Positions 8,318 through 16,900 of a DNA stretch of 64,000 bases are shown here, piece by piece; the stretch's first letter is position 1; the number at the start of each line of letters is the position of its first letter. The stretch is from the NCBI RefSeq assembly GCF_006496635.1, contig NZ_CP022958.1, forward strand, positions 2,418,001 through 2,482,000, read 5' to 3'. The notes below the pieces were generated by a model that saw nothing but the letters and a program-made list of their open reading frames with translations, was not told where the DNA came from and searched no databases. This stretch comes from Azoarcus sp. DD4 (GTDB taxonomy: Bacteria > Pseudomonadota > Gammaproteobacteria > Burkholderiales > Rhodocyclaceae). The position numbers and the translations under genes are program-made.

Positions 8318-9313
8318 ATGACCCAGAACACCCGATCCGCCACTTCCGCTGCCACCGCCGAGGTCGACTCCGCCGGCGCCATCTTCGCCGGCTCGGTGCT
8401 CGGCGCGCCGCCCGCACCCAGCCAGACCGCCGCCGACTTCGCTCCGGAGGTGCTGAGCCTGTTCGACAAGTACGTGCACGGTGCCATCCCGCGCCGCGAA
8501 TTCCTGCGCTCGGCGGCCAAGTACGCGGTCGCGGGCCTGACCGCGGAAGGCCTGCTCAACGCGCTCGCGCCGCGCTTCGCCGAAGCCCAGTTCATCCAGG
8601 GCAACGACGCCCGCATCCACGCCAGCTACGTCGAGCATCCTTCGCCCAAGGGCTACGGCACGGTGAAGGGCTACCTGGCGCGCCCGGCCAAGACCGCCGG
8701 CCGCGCGCCCACGGTGCTGGTGGTGCATGAAAACCGCGGCCTCAACCCGCATATCGAGGACATCGCCCGTCGCCTCGCGGTGGATGGCTTCATCGCCTTC
8801 GCACCGGATGCGCTGCATCCGCTCGGCGGCTATCCCGGCGACGAGGACAAGGCGCGCGAACTCTTTCCCAAGCTCGACCAGGCGAAGACCCGCGAGGACT
8901 TCATCGCCGCCGCCGGCTACCTGCGCGCGCTGCCGCAGGGCAACGGCAAGGTCGGCGTGGTCGGCTTCTGCTACGGCGGCGGCGTGGCCAACTTCCTCGC
9001 CACGCGCATCCCCGACCTGGCCGCGGCGGTGCCGTTCTACGGCGGCCAGCCGACCGCGGAAGAGGCCGCCCGCATCAAGGCGCCGCTGTTGATCCACTAC
9101 GCCGGCGTCGATGAACGCATCAACGCCGGCTGGCCCGCCTACGAGCAGGCGCTCAAAGCCGCGCGGGTGCGCTACGAGGCGCACTTCTACCCCGGCGCGC
9201 AGCACGGCTTCAACAACAACACCACGCCGCGCTTCGATGCCACCGCGGCATCGCTGGCCTGGCAACGCACGATCGCGTTCTTCCGCCAGAACCTCGGGGC
9301 GGCGGACGCCTGA
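8318..9313 (+). CDS. Dienelactone hydrolase family protein with Tat signal
   Basis: A 331-residue alpha/beta hydrolase. The catalytic triad is visible as Cys in GFCYGGG, Asp in AGVDERI and His in GAQHGFNN, the pattern of dienelactone hydrolases. About 58 residues precede a twin-arginine signal (PRREFLRSAAKYAVAGLTA), an arrangement I recall from other Tat-type members of this family. It would act in the periplasm on an enol-lactone or ester. ATG 8318 has GCGAGGAA upstream; the open frame continues to 8270 but overlaps the previous gene. It is co-transcribed with the SMP-30 gene. Confidence 0.9.
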   Translation: MTQNTRSATSAATAEVDSAGAIFAGSVLGAPPAPSQTAADFAPEVLSLFDKYVHGAIPRREFLRSAAKYAVAGLTAEGLLNALAPRFAEAQFIQGNDARIHASYVEHPSPKGYGTVKGYLARPAKTAGRAPTVLVVHENRGLNPHIEDIARRLAVDGFIAFAPDALHPLGGYPGDEDKARELFPKLDQAKTREDFIAAAGYLRALPQGNGKVGVVGFCYGGGVANFLATRIPDLAAAVPFYGGQPTAEEAARIKAPLLIHYAGVDERINAGWPAYEQALKAARVRYEAHFYPGAQHGFNNNTTPRFDATAASLAWQRTIAFFRQNLGAADA

Positions 9314-9359
9314 TTCTTTCCCATCCCGGTCGCTTCCGACCTTTCATCCAGGAGTCGTA

Positions 9360-9824
9360 ATGAAGAAGTGCTTCAAACCGCTGGTCGCCATCCTGCTCGC
9401 CACCGCGTCGCTGAGCGCCGCGGCGCAGCAGGCCAAGCCGGAACAACTGATCAAGTGGCGGCAGTCGGTCTACCAGGTGCTCGCCTGGAACCAGGCCCGC
9501 ATCAAGGCCAACGTCGAAGGTCAGTTCAACAAGGACGAGGTGATCCGCGCGGCGAACTCGACGGCCGCGATCGCCAGTTCCGGCCTCGGCTCGCTCTTCC
9601 TGCCGGGCAGCGAAACCGGCAAGGGCTGGCGCGACACCACGGCGAAGCCGGAACTCTTCAGCGACAGCAAGGGCGTGGGCGAAGCCGCCGGCAACTTCGT
9701 GCGCGAAGCCAACGAGCTGGCGCGGGTTGCGGCCACCGGTGATGCTGCTGCGGTGAAAGTGCAGTTCGGGAAGGTCGGGCAGAGTTGCAAGGGCTGCCAC
9801 GATAGTTACCGGCAGAAGGATTGA
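9360..9824 (+). CDS. Cytochrome c' (exported)
   Basis: A 154-residue protein with a signal peptide (PLVAILLATASLSAAAQQ) and a four-helix cytochrome c' body: QLIKWRQSVYQVLAWNQARIKAN, FLPGSETGKGWRDTTAKPELF, and the heme site CKGCHDSYRQKD at residues 143-147 near the C terminus. Cytochromes c' typically hold five-coordinate heme and bind NO or CO; some act as electron carriers. The RBS CCAGGAG precedes ATG 9360, 46 bases after the hydrolase. It is the last gene of the exported cluster. Confidence 0.92.
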   Translation: MKKCFKPLVAILLATASLSAAAQQAKPEQLIKWRQSVYQVLAWNQARIKANVEGQFNKDEVIRAANSTAAIASSGLGSLFLPGSETGKGWRDTTAKPELFSDSKGVGEAAGNFVREANELARVAATGDAAAVKVQFGKVGQSCKGCHDSYRQKD

Positions 9825-10302
9825 GGGAGGAGGGAGCGGTCGGGGCGGGGCCTCGGCCGCGGGTAGTTAGTTGGGAGGGGAATTCCTCGCCCATAAAGGG
9901 GAGCGTGGTTGGCGTTTCGATAAGTAAGCCTTGCCGTCAAATCGCAGGCGGCGACTAGTACTCTCCGATCCTCTGAACTCACGAGTGGCTGAAACAGTAA
10001 ATCGGCGTTCGGCCGCATGCGTGGCAGCTTCCTGATTATTACAGTCGCTCAGCTTGGAGGCTGAAGGATCGCACTTCGGCCGCAGCGGTCATCTGAGACG
10101 TGGAGATTGACCGACAGCAATGCCAGCAACTGCTGCCGAACGGCTGAACTGCACCTCGCGCTACCGGCGGTATGGCTGTTACGGGTAGCTGCTCATACCG
10201 GCCAGTAGAGGGACCACTGTTAAACTTAACTATGAGTCCGCAGCTTTCGGGCCCATAACGAGTAGGCGCCAATGATATCGGCATCATTCGGGTCATCACA
10301 CT
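9825..10302. other. Lower-GC intergenic region left of the HslV-like gene
   Basis: About 480 bases without a supported gene. Base composition drops compared with the flanks. It holds an imperfect inverted repeat at about 10118-10143 (CAGCAATGCC against ACTGCTG), similar in sequence to the perfect hairpin at 11556-11580 on the other side of the following gene. No tRNA or recognisable transposase fragment was seen. Confidence 0.45.
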
Positions 10303-11448
10303 GTGACAGCAATCGCGATCTTTACTGTAGCGGGCTGCCCCGTACTTTTGGGGGATCTCATCGTTTCGGGGCCTGAAGAGCCAAGTCGGACTGTCGGGAT
10401 TCCCACGATTGGGCGCGTTACTGACTTCTTTCCAGAGGGATCCGGCTGGACAATCACGGGTCTCGCACAGAAAGTGACGATCGTCTCTGACGAATGCGCC
10501 ATTGCATGGTCAGGCAGCCATCTTGGGGCACGCGTGGCGATCGAAAAGATGCGCGAGCGTGCAAAGTCTGGTCGGATCACAAGATCTACAGTCTCTGACC
10601 TGTTTGCTTCTCTGCGTGCAGATCTCTCTTCGCTAGACACCACACTTCTCGGATTCGTGGTCGACTCGGATGGTCCATTCCAATTTGCCTTTGGCGACTT
10701 TGACAAGTGCACCCGTGCTGATGGCTCTAAGGCGCTGATTTCGGGCACTGGAGCTGAGTACTTGAAAAAGACGTTGGCTCGCGACGATGTAGTTCGCGCC
10801 TGGGGCGAAAACTCGGCTGTTCATCCGGCCGAACGTGCATTCGAAAAGGCGATCCTGGCCGGAGGTTCGCTGCTTCGCACCGAACGCCCGCTTGGGTTTA
10901 CCCTGCGTCGCTACTTCGGTGGTGCGTACGAAGCCGCGGTTTGGAATGGCGAGCGATTCACAAAGGACGCTTCCATCACGTACATACTTTGGGATGGCCG
11001 GAATCCAGACCAATACGGATTTGCCCACCCGACGCGCCTAATCTCCCACCTTTACGATAACGGGCACCTCTTAATGCGAGTGCAAGAGCTCACGCAGACT
11101 GCACCCGGAAAATTTAAATTCGGTGAATATAGTCTAGGGGTCGTTCAATCGATGAACAGGGATCAGCCATATGACCAGACGATAACCACATCTCGATTCC
11201 AGCACGACCCACGCTGGATCTGCCACTGCTTTCTTGTTGCTCGAGGCGGGAAGGTACAGCCCTTTTCAATGCTAGAGCGGTGCTACCCGGCGCCGGGCCC
11301 TTACTCCAGGATTGAAACTCACAGAGGCATCGTCACCGGCATCCACATGAAGGGGGCCTTCTGGCGAACTCTCCAACAAGCCTTCGATGCGTGGCCACCT
11401 TCCGAACTCTTTCCAGCAGGGCAGTGGGCGCTTTGTAGTGACGCCTAA
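10303..11448 (+). CDS. Putative Ntn-hydrolase resembling proteasome beta/HslV (hypothetical)
   Basis: A 381-residue protein of no family I can name. The start is GTG (10303) followed at once by Thr. After Met removal, Thr1 would be N-terminal, and TAIAIFTVAGCPVLLGD places Asp at position 17, the exact Thr1/Asp17 spacing of HslV and proteasome beta subunits. A later AQKVTIVSDECAIAWSGSHLGA resembles the strand-Lys33-strand-Gly segment of that fold, but after an insertion of some 35 residues. There is no signal peptide or membrane segment. Codon use is less G+C-biased than that of neighbours and no gene is coupled to it, which suggests acquisition by transfer. No good RBS is visible. The fold is an inference from pattern alone. 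Confidence 0.6.
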   Translation: MTAIAIFTVAGCPVLLGDLIVSGPEEPSRTVGIPTIGRVTDFFPEGSGWTITGLAQKVTIVSDECAIAWSGSHLGARVAIEKMRERAKSGRITRSTVSDLFASLRADLSSLDTTLLGFVVDSDGPFQFAFGDFDKCTRADGSKALISGTGAEYLKKTLARDDVVRAWGENSAVHPAERAFEKAILAGGSLLRTERPLGFTLRRYFGGAYEAAVWNGERFTKDASITYILWDGRNPDQYGFAHPTRLISHLYDNGHLLMRVQELTQTAPGKFKFGEYSLGVVQSMNRDQPYDQTITTSRFQHDPRWICHCFLVARGGKVQPFSMLERCYPAPGPYSRIETHRGIVTGIHMKGAFWRTLQQAFDAWPPSELFPAGQWALCSDA

Positions 11449-11555
11449 GTTTGCCTTCAACGACAACCTCCCTTCGGCACGAATAGCCGCAACGGTTCGA
11501 TACCGTCAGTTCGATGCGGTGGGGATCTGCCGCTCGGTTCGGATGAGCGCTTTGC

Positions 11556-11580
11556 GGCAGCAATATGTCGGATTGCTGCC
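11556..11580. repeat. Perfect 9-bp inverted repeat (GGCAGCAAT/ATTGCTGCC)
   Basis: The arms 11556-11564 and 11572-11580 flank a seven-base loop. The lack of a following T run argues against a terminator. A related, imperfect hairpin lies at about 10118-10143, so the HslV-like gene is bracketed by similar structures. Confidence 0.55.
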
Positions 11581-11708
11581 AGTCAATAGGCACCTTCTTA
11601 ACGACCGCTCAGGCTGAGTTGCTTCCGTAGTCCGTCTGACCGGTTTCAGAGTGAATCCGCCCTCTGAACGACCTCCGTTGGGTCCTGTTTGTGTAGCTCG
11701 ACAAAATG

Positions 11709-11750
11709 AAAGCGCCGACGATCTCCCGATCTCCGGCGCTTTGCATTTTT
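11709..11750. terminator. Bidirectional intrinsic terminator
   Basis: AAAGCGCCG (11709-11717) pairs with CGGCGCTTT (11734-11742). On plus it is followed by GCATTTTT; on minus an A-rich flank reads out as TTTCATTTTGT. It would end the HslV-like transcript from the left and the efflux/cytochrome b561 operon from the right. Confidence 0.75.
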
Positions 11751-11771
11751 CCGCTGCCGCGGGTTGGGGGA

Positions 11772-12485
11772 TTACCAGCTAGGTGCGGCGGGCGCGGCCG
11801 TCGGTATCACCGGCGGCGCGGCGAACAAACCACCGTCCGCGGTATACACAGCGGCGACTGCCAGCGTCAGCGCCACCACCAAGGCCGGTAGCCGATGCTG
11901 TGCCGTCGCGGAATGCGGTGTGGCGGCCTGCGAAACCGCCGGATCCACCTCCTTCCACCCCGTCACCATCGGCTTCACAAGGTTCTCCCGCTTGAAGCGC
12001 ACGTAGAACACGATCGCCGCAAGATGCACCACCACCAGCCCGAGCAGCACGTTCTGCAGCAGCACATGAACGCCGAGCAGGCTGTCCGACGCTTCCTTGC
12101 TCACCAGGTCGGCGAGCGGGCCCTGGAAGCTGATGTCGTCGTTGGTGAAAAGGCCGGTAACCGCCTGCGCGCCGACCAGCGTCAGCAGGGCGACCACCGA
12201 TAGCGCGCCGAGCGGGTTGTGGCCGATGCCTTGCCAGTGGCCGCGCAGGTAGGCGCGGATGGCGCCGGGGCCGCGCACGAAGTGGGCGAAGCGCGCGGTG
12301 GGGGCGCCGACGAAGCCCCATACCACGCGGAAAACCACCAGGCCGATGATGAACAGGCCGGCGCGGCCGTGCCAGACGATGAGGTTGCCGCCGATCTGGC
12401 CGGTGACGTAGGCGGTGAGGATGGCGAGCACCAGCAGCCAGTGGAAGAGGCGGGTGGGCAGATCCCAGATGTGCAGTCGGTTCAT
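11772..12485 (-). CDS. Cytochrome b561-family membrane protein
   Basis: A 237-residue integral membrane protein beginning MNRLHIWDLPTRLFHWLLV, the classic start of the Ni/Fe-hydrogenase-type cytochrome b / B561 family. Four or five hydrophobic helices carry the heme-ligand histidines: HW in the first helix, WHGRAG in the second, and LLGVHVLL and VVVHLAAI later. A C-terminal Ala/Pro-rich tail follows one more hydrophobic segment. It should pass electrons between the quinone pool and c-type cytochromes. It lies 12 bases downstream of the efflux channel gene with AGGAG before its ATG, so it is the last gene of that operon, an unusual partner for an RND pump. Confidence 0.88.
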   Translation of the reverse strand: MNRLHIWDLPTRLFHWLLVLAILTAYVTGQIGGNLIVWHGRAGLFIIGLVVFRVVWGFVGAPTARFAHFVRGPGAIRAYLRGHWQGIGHNPLGALSVVALLTLVGAQAVTGLFTNDDISFQGPLADLVSKEASDSLLGVHVLLQNVLLGLVVVHLAAIVFYVRFKRENLVKPMVTGWKEVDPAVSQAATPHSATAQHRLPALVVALTLAVAAVYTADGGLFAAPPVIPTAAPAAPSW

Positions 12486-12497
12486 GCGGGGCTCCTG

Positions 12498-13970
12498 TCA
12501 GGAAAACGGAACGGGTGGGGCGGCGCGTCCGGTGGTGGCCGCGGGCGCTGCGGTGCCGGCGGCATCGGCCGGGATGTCCCAGGGATCGCCGCCGAGCGCT
12601 CGCACCAGCCCGACCGAGGCGGCGAGCTGGCGGCTGAGCAGGTCGAGGCTGGCGCGTTCGGCGCTCAGCGCCGCGGCCTGGGCGATGGCGACGTTGAGGT
12701 AGCTCACCGTGCCGGCGAGGTACTGGTTGTTGGTCTGGGCGAGGAATTCGGCGGCGGCGCGGGTGGCGGCCAGCTGCACGCCGCGTTCCTCGGCGAGGAT
12801 GCGCAGGCTGGCGAGGCTGTCCTCGGTGTCCTGGAAGGCTTCGAGCACGGTCTGGCGGTAGTCGGCGACGCTGCCTTCCCACGCGGCTTCGGCGCGGTCG
12901 GCGGCGGCGCGGCGGGCGCCGCCGTCGAACAGGCTCTGCGCCAGCGTCGGGCCGATGGACCAGAAGCGCTGCGGCAGCGTGAACAGGTCGGCCAACCGGC
13001 TGTCCTGGTAGCCGCCGCCGGCGCCGAGCACCAGGCTGGGGAAGTAGGCGGCGTGGGCGGCGCCGATGCGGGCGTTGTCGGCGGCGACGCGGCGCAGCGC
13101 GGCGGCGACATCCGGCCGACGCGCCAGCACTTCGGACGGCAGAGCGGGCGGGATCTGCGGCAGGTCGGGCAGCGCCGCCACCGCTTCGATGCGGAAGGCG
13201 GCGGGCGGGCGGCCGAGCAGCACGGCGATGGCGTTTTCCAGGCGGCTGCGCTGGATGCGCAGGTCTATGCCCTCGGCCTCGGCGCTGCGCAGCTGGGTTT
13301 CGGCCTGGGCGACCTCGGCGAGGCTGGCGACGCCGGCGCGGTGGCGGTTGCGGGTGATCTCCAGCGAGCGGCGGTAGGCGTCGAGAGTGCGGTCGAAGAG
13401 GCGCTGGTGGGCGTCGTTGATGCGCAGTTCCAGGTAGTTCTCCACCAGCGCTGCCTGCGCGCTCAGGCGCACGGCGGCGAGGTCGGCGGCGCTGGCGGCG
13501 GCGTCGTGCTCGCTGGCTTCGACGCCGCGGGCGATGCGGCCCCACAGGTCGATCTCCCAGCGCGCGCTCAGGGTGAAGCGGTGCAGGTTGCGCACGCCGG
13601 TGGTGTTGCCGCTGTCGCCGGCGGCGCTGCGGCTGCGGGTGGTGGCGAAGCCGGCGTCCAGCGTCGGCAGCGCTTCGGCACGGCTGCCGCCGACCAGCGC
13701 GCGCGCCTCGCGGTAGCGCGCGGCGGCGGCGGCGACGCCCTGGTTGGCCGGCGCCACTTGCGCCACCAGGCCGTCGAGCAGCGGATCGCGGTAGATCTCC
13801 CACCAGTTGCCGACCGCGGCGGCGTCGCGCGGCGCGACCACCGTCCAGCCTTCGGCGGCGCGGAACTGCGCCGGGGTGTCGACCTCGGGGCGGCGGAAAT
13901 CGGGGCCGAGCGCGCAGCCGGAGAGCAGGGCGGCGGCAAGGAGGCTGAGCAGAGGCAGGCGTGTGTTCAT
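12498..13970 (-). CDS. Outer-membrane efflux lipoprotein (NodT/OprM family)
   Basis: A 490-residue lipoprotein with signal and lipobox (LLAAALLSGCALGPDF). It has the two OEP repeats of the TolC/OprM family, for example RIQRSRLENAIAVLLGRPPAAF, DLPQIPPALPSEVLARRPDV and RASLDLLSRQLAASVGLVRALGG at the end. It forms the outer-membrane duct of a tripartite RND pump with the permeases and fusion protein immediately upstream. It starts 20 bases after the second permease gene. Substrates are not deducible. Confidence 0.93.
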   Translation of the reverse strand: MNTRLPLLSLLAAALLSGCALGPDFRRPEVDTPAQFRAAEGWTVVAPRDAAAVGNWWEIYRDPLLDGLVAQVAPANQGVAAAAARYREARALVGGSRAEALPTLDAGFATTRSRSAAGDSGNTTGVRNLHRFTLSARWEIDLWGRIARGVEASEHDAAASAADLAAVRLSAQAALVENYLELRINDAHQRLFDRTLDAYRRSLEITRNRHRAGVASLAEVAQAETQLRSAEAEGIDLRIQRSRLENAIAVLLGRPPAAFRIEAVAALPDLPQIPPALPSEVLARRPDVAAALRRVAADNARIGAAHAAYFPSLVLGAGGGYQDSRLADLFTLPQRFWSIGPTLAQSLFDGGARRAAADRAEAAWEGSVADYRQTVLEAFQDTEDSLASLRILAEERGVQLAATRAAAEFLAQTNNQYLAGTVSYLNVAIAQAAALSAERASLDLLSRQLAASVGLVRALGGDPWDIPADAAGTAAPAATTGRAAPPVPFS

Positions 13971-13990
13971 GCGGATCGATGCGGGCGGGA

Positions 13991-16900
13991 TCAGGCGGAA
14001 TCGGAGGCGGGTTTCGGCACTGCGGCCGGCTCGGCGACGGCGGCAGGGGCGGGTCGCGGCGCGCGCCGGCGAGCGAGCTTCAGGCGCAGGCGGTCGAGCG
14101 CGAGGAACACCGCCGGCGTGGTGTAGAGCGTCAGCAACTGGCCCACCAGCAGGCCGCCGACGATGGCGATGCCGAGCGGCTGGCGCAGCTCGGCGCCGTC
14201 GCCGCTGCCGAGCGCGAGCGGCAGCGCACCGAGGATGGCGGCAACGCTGGTCATCATGATCGGCCGGAAGCGCAGCAGGCAGGCGTCGAAGATCGCCTCG
14301 CGCGGGCTGAGGCCGTGGCTGCGCTGCGCGTGCAGCGCGAAGTCGATCATCATGATCGCGTTCTTCTTGACGATGCCCACCAGCAGGATCACCCCGATCA
14401 GCGCGATCACGGTGAATTCGGTGCGGAAGGCGAGCAGCGCCAGCAGTGCGCCGACCCCGGCCGAGGGCAGGGTGGAGAGGATGGTGAGCGGATGCAGCAG
14501 GCTCTCGTAGAGGATGCCGAGCACCAGATACACCGCGACGATGGCGGCGAGGATCAGCAGCAGCTGGCTGGACGCGGCCGACTGGAAGGCGCGCGCCGCG
14601 CCCTCGAAGGTGCCGAACACAGCCGGCGGCACGCCCAGCCTGTCCATCGCGGCGGTGATGGCGGCGCTGGCTTCGCCGAGCGAGACGCCCGGCGCCAGCG
14701 CGAAGCTCACCGTCGATGACGCGAACTGCGCCTGGTGATTCACCGCCAGCGGCGCGTTGCCCGGCGCCCAGTGCGCCACTGCCGAAAGCGGTACCCGGCT
14801 GCCGTCGGCGGCCAGCAGCACGATGTCGGCAAGGATGTCCGGGCTGCGCCAGAAGTGCGGCGCAGCGCCCATCACCACCCGGTACTGGTTGAGCGGATGG
14901 TGGATGGTCGATACCAGGCGCTCGCCGAAGTAGTTGTTGAGCGCGAGGTCGATGGCGCGCTGGCTGAGGCCGAGGCGGGCGGCGGCCTCACGGTCCACCA
15001 CCAGCTTGGTCTGCAGGCCCTTGTCGCGGGCGTCGGTGTTGACGTCGGTGAGTTGCGGCAGCGCGGCCAGCGCCTCGCGGATCTTCGGTTCCCACTGGCG
15101 CAGCGCGCCGAGGTCGTCGCTCTGCAGGGTGTAGAGGTAGTCGGACGAGCCGCCGCGGCCGCCGATGCGGATCTCCTGCGCCGCCATCACGAACACCCGG
15201 GCGCCGCCAACGCGCGAAAGCGGCCGGCGCATGCGCTCGATCACCGCGCTGGCGCTGGGGCGTTCGGCGCGCGGCTTCAAGGTGATGAACATCCGCGCCG
15301 AGGTCGCCGAGCCGCCGCCGGGGCCGTTGCCGCCCACCGAGCCGGACACCCGTAACACCGCCGGGTCTTGCCGGACGATGGCGTCGATTTCGGCGAGGCG
15401 GTCGTACATGGCCTGGAAGGAGCTGCTCTGGTCGCCCTCGATGTAGGCGATCAGCCGGCCGGTGTCCTGCTGCGGCAGGAAGCCCTTGGGCACGATGGCG
15501 TAGAGGTAGAGGTTGAGCGCGACCACGCCGGCGAGCACGGCCAGCGTCAGCAGGCTATGGTCCAGCGTCCATGCCAGGCTGCGGCGGTAGCCGCGGTGCA
15601 GGGCGGCGAGGGCGCGCTCGCGCAGCCGGCCGAGCGCGGCGAGGCGACCGCGCGGCGCCGGCTGTTCCGCCGTCGGGCGCAGCAAGCGCGCGCACAGCAT
15701 CGGCGCGGTGGCGAGCGACAGCAGCAGCGACACCGCGATCGCCGCCACCAGGGTGAGTGCGAACTCGCCGAACAGGCGGCCGACGATGCCGTCCATGAAG
15801 ATGATGGGGATGAAGGCGGCGGCCAGCGACAGCGTCATCGACAGCAGCGTGGCGCCGACCTCGCGCGCGCCGCGCAGCGCCGCCTGCAGCGGCGACAGGC
15901 CCTGCTCGATGTGGCGGGTGGTGTTCTCCAGCACCACCACCACGTCATCCACCACGAAACCGGCGGCCACCGTCAGCGCCATCAGCGACAGGTTGTTGAG
16001 GCTGAAGCCGGCGAGGTACATCAGCGCCAGCGTGCCGATCAGCGCCACCGGCACCGTCACCGCCGGAATCAGCGCGGCGCGGCGGTCGCGCAGGAAGAGC
16101 CGCACCACCAGCACCACCAGCACCACCGACAGCAGCAGGCAGGTGCCGACATCGCGCAGCGAGGCGCGCACCGTGGTGCTGCGGTCCTGCGAGATCTCCA
16201 GCTTGATCTCGGCCGGGATCGCCGCCTGCAGCTCGGGCAGCAGCGCGCGGATGTGATCCACCGTGGCGATGATGTTGGCGTTGGGCTGGCGGTTGATCAT
16301 CAGCAGTACCGCCGGGCGGCCGTTGGCGAGGCCGGCGTTGCGCAGTTCCTGGGCGCCGTCGCGCACCTCGGCCACGTCGCCCAGCCGCAGCGCGGCGCCG
16401 TTCTGCCAGCGCACGATCATCGGCAGGTAGTCGGCGGCGGTGCGCGCCTGGTCGTTGGCGGCGACCTGCCAGTGGCGCTCGCCGTCCTCGACATAGCCCT
16501 TGGGCCGGTTGACGTTGCCGGCGACGATGGCGCCGCGCACCGCCTCGGCGCTGACGCCGGCGCGCGCGAGCGCCAGCGGGTTGAGTTCCACCCGCACCGC
16601 CGGCAGCGAACTGCCGCCGGCGCTGACCTGGCCGACGCCTTCGACCTGCGCCAGCTTCTGCGCCAGGATGGTGACCGCGGCGTCGTAGATCTGGGTGCGC
16701 GACAGCACGTCCGAGGTCATCGCCAGGATCATGATCGGGCTGTCGTTGGGATTGGACTTGCGCAGCGTCGGGTTGCCCGCCATGCCCGAAGGCAGCTGCG
16801 AGCGCGCCGCGTTGATGGCGGCCTGGATGTCGCGCGCGGCGCCGTCGATGCTGCGGTCGAGGTCGAACTGCAGGACGATTTCGGTGCTGCCCAGGGTGCT

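Larger units (their letters stand above)
11449..11771. other. Intergenic region right of the HslV-like gene
   Basis: About 320 bases with no supported gene. It contains a perfect 9-bp hairpin (GGCAGCAAT with ATTGCTGCC) at 11556-11580 without a T run, and a good bidirectional terminator at 11709-11750. Confidence 0.5.

Noticed and set aside
10118..11640. Integron cassette with attC sites around the HslV-like gene
   Set aside because: Hairpins are present, but I could not find the core GTTRRRY/RYYYAAC pairs with the right layout, and no integrase is nearby.
12219..14126. 635-codon plus-strand frame opposite the efflux channel
   Set aside because: Gly/Ala/Val/Gln-rich shadow of the OprM-type gene on minus.
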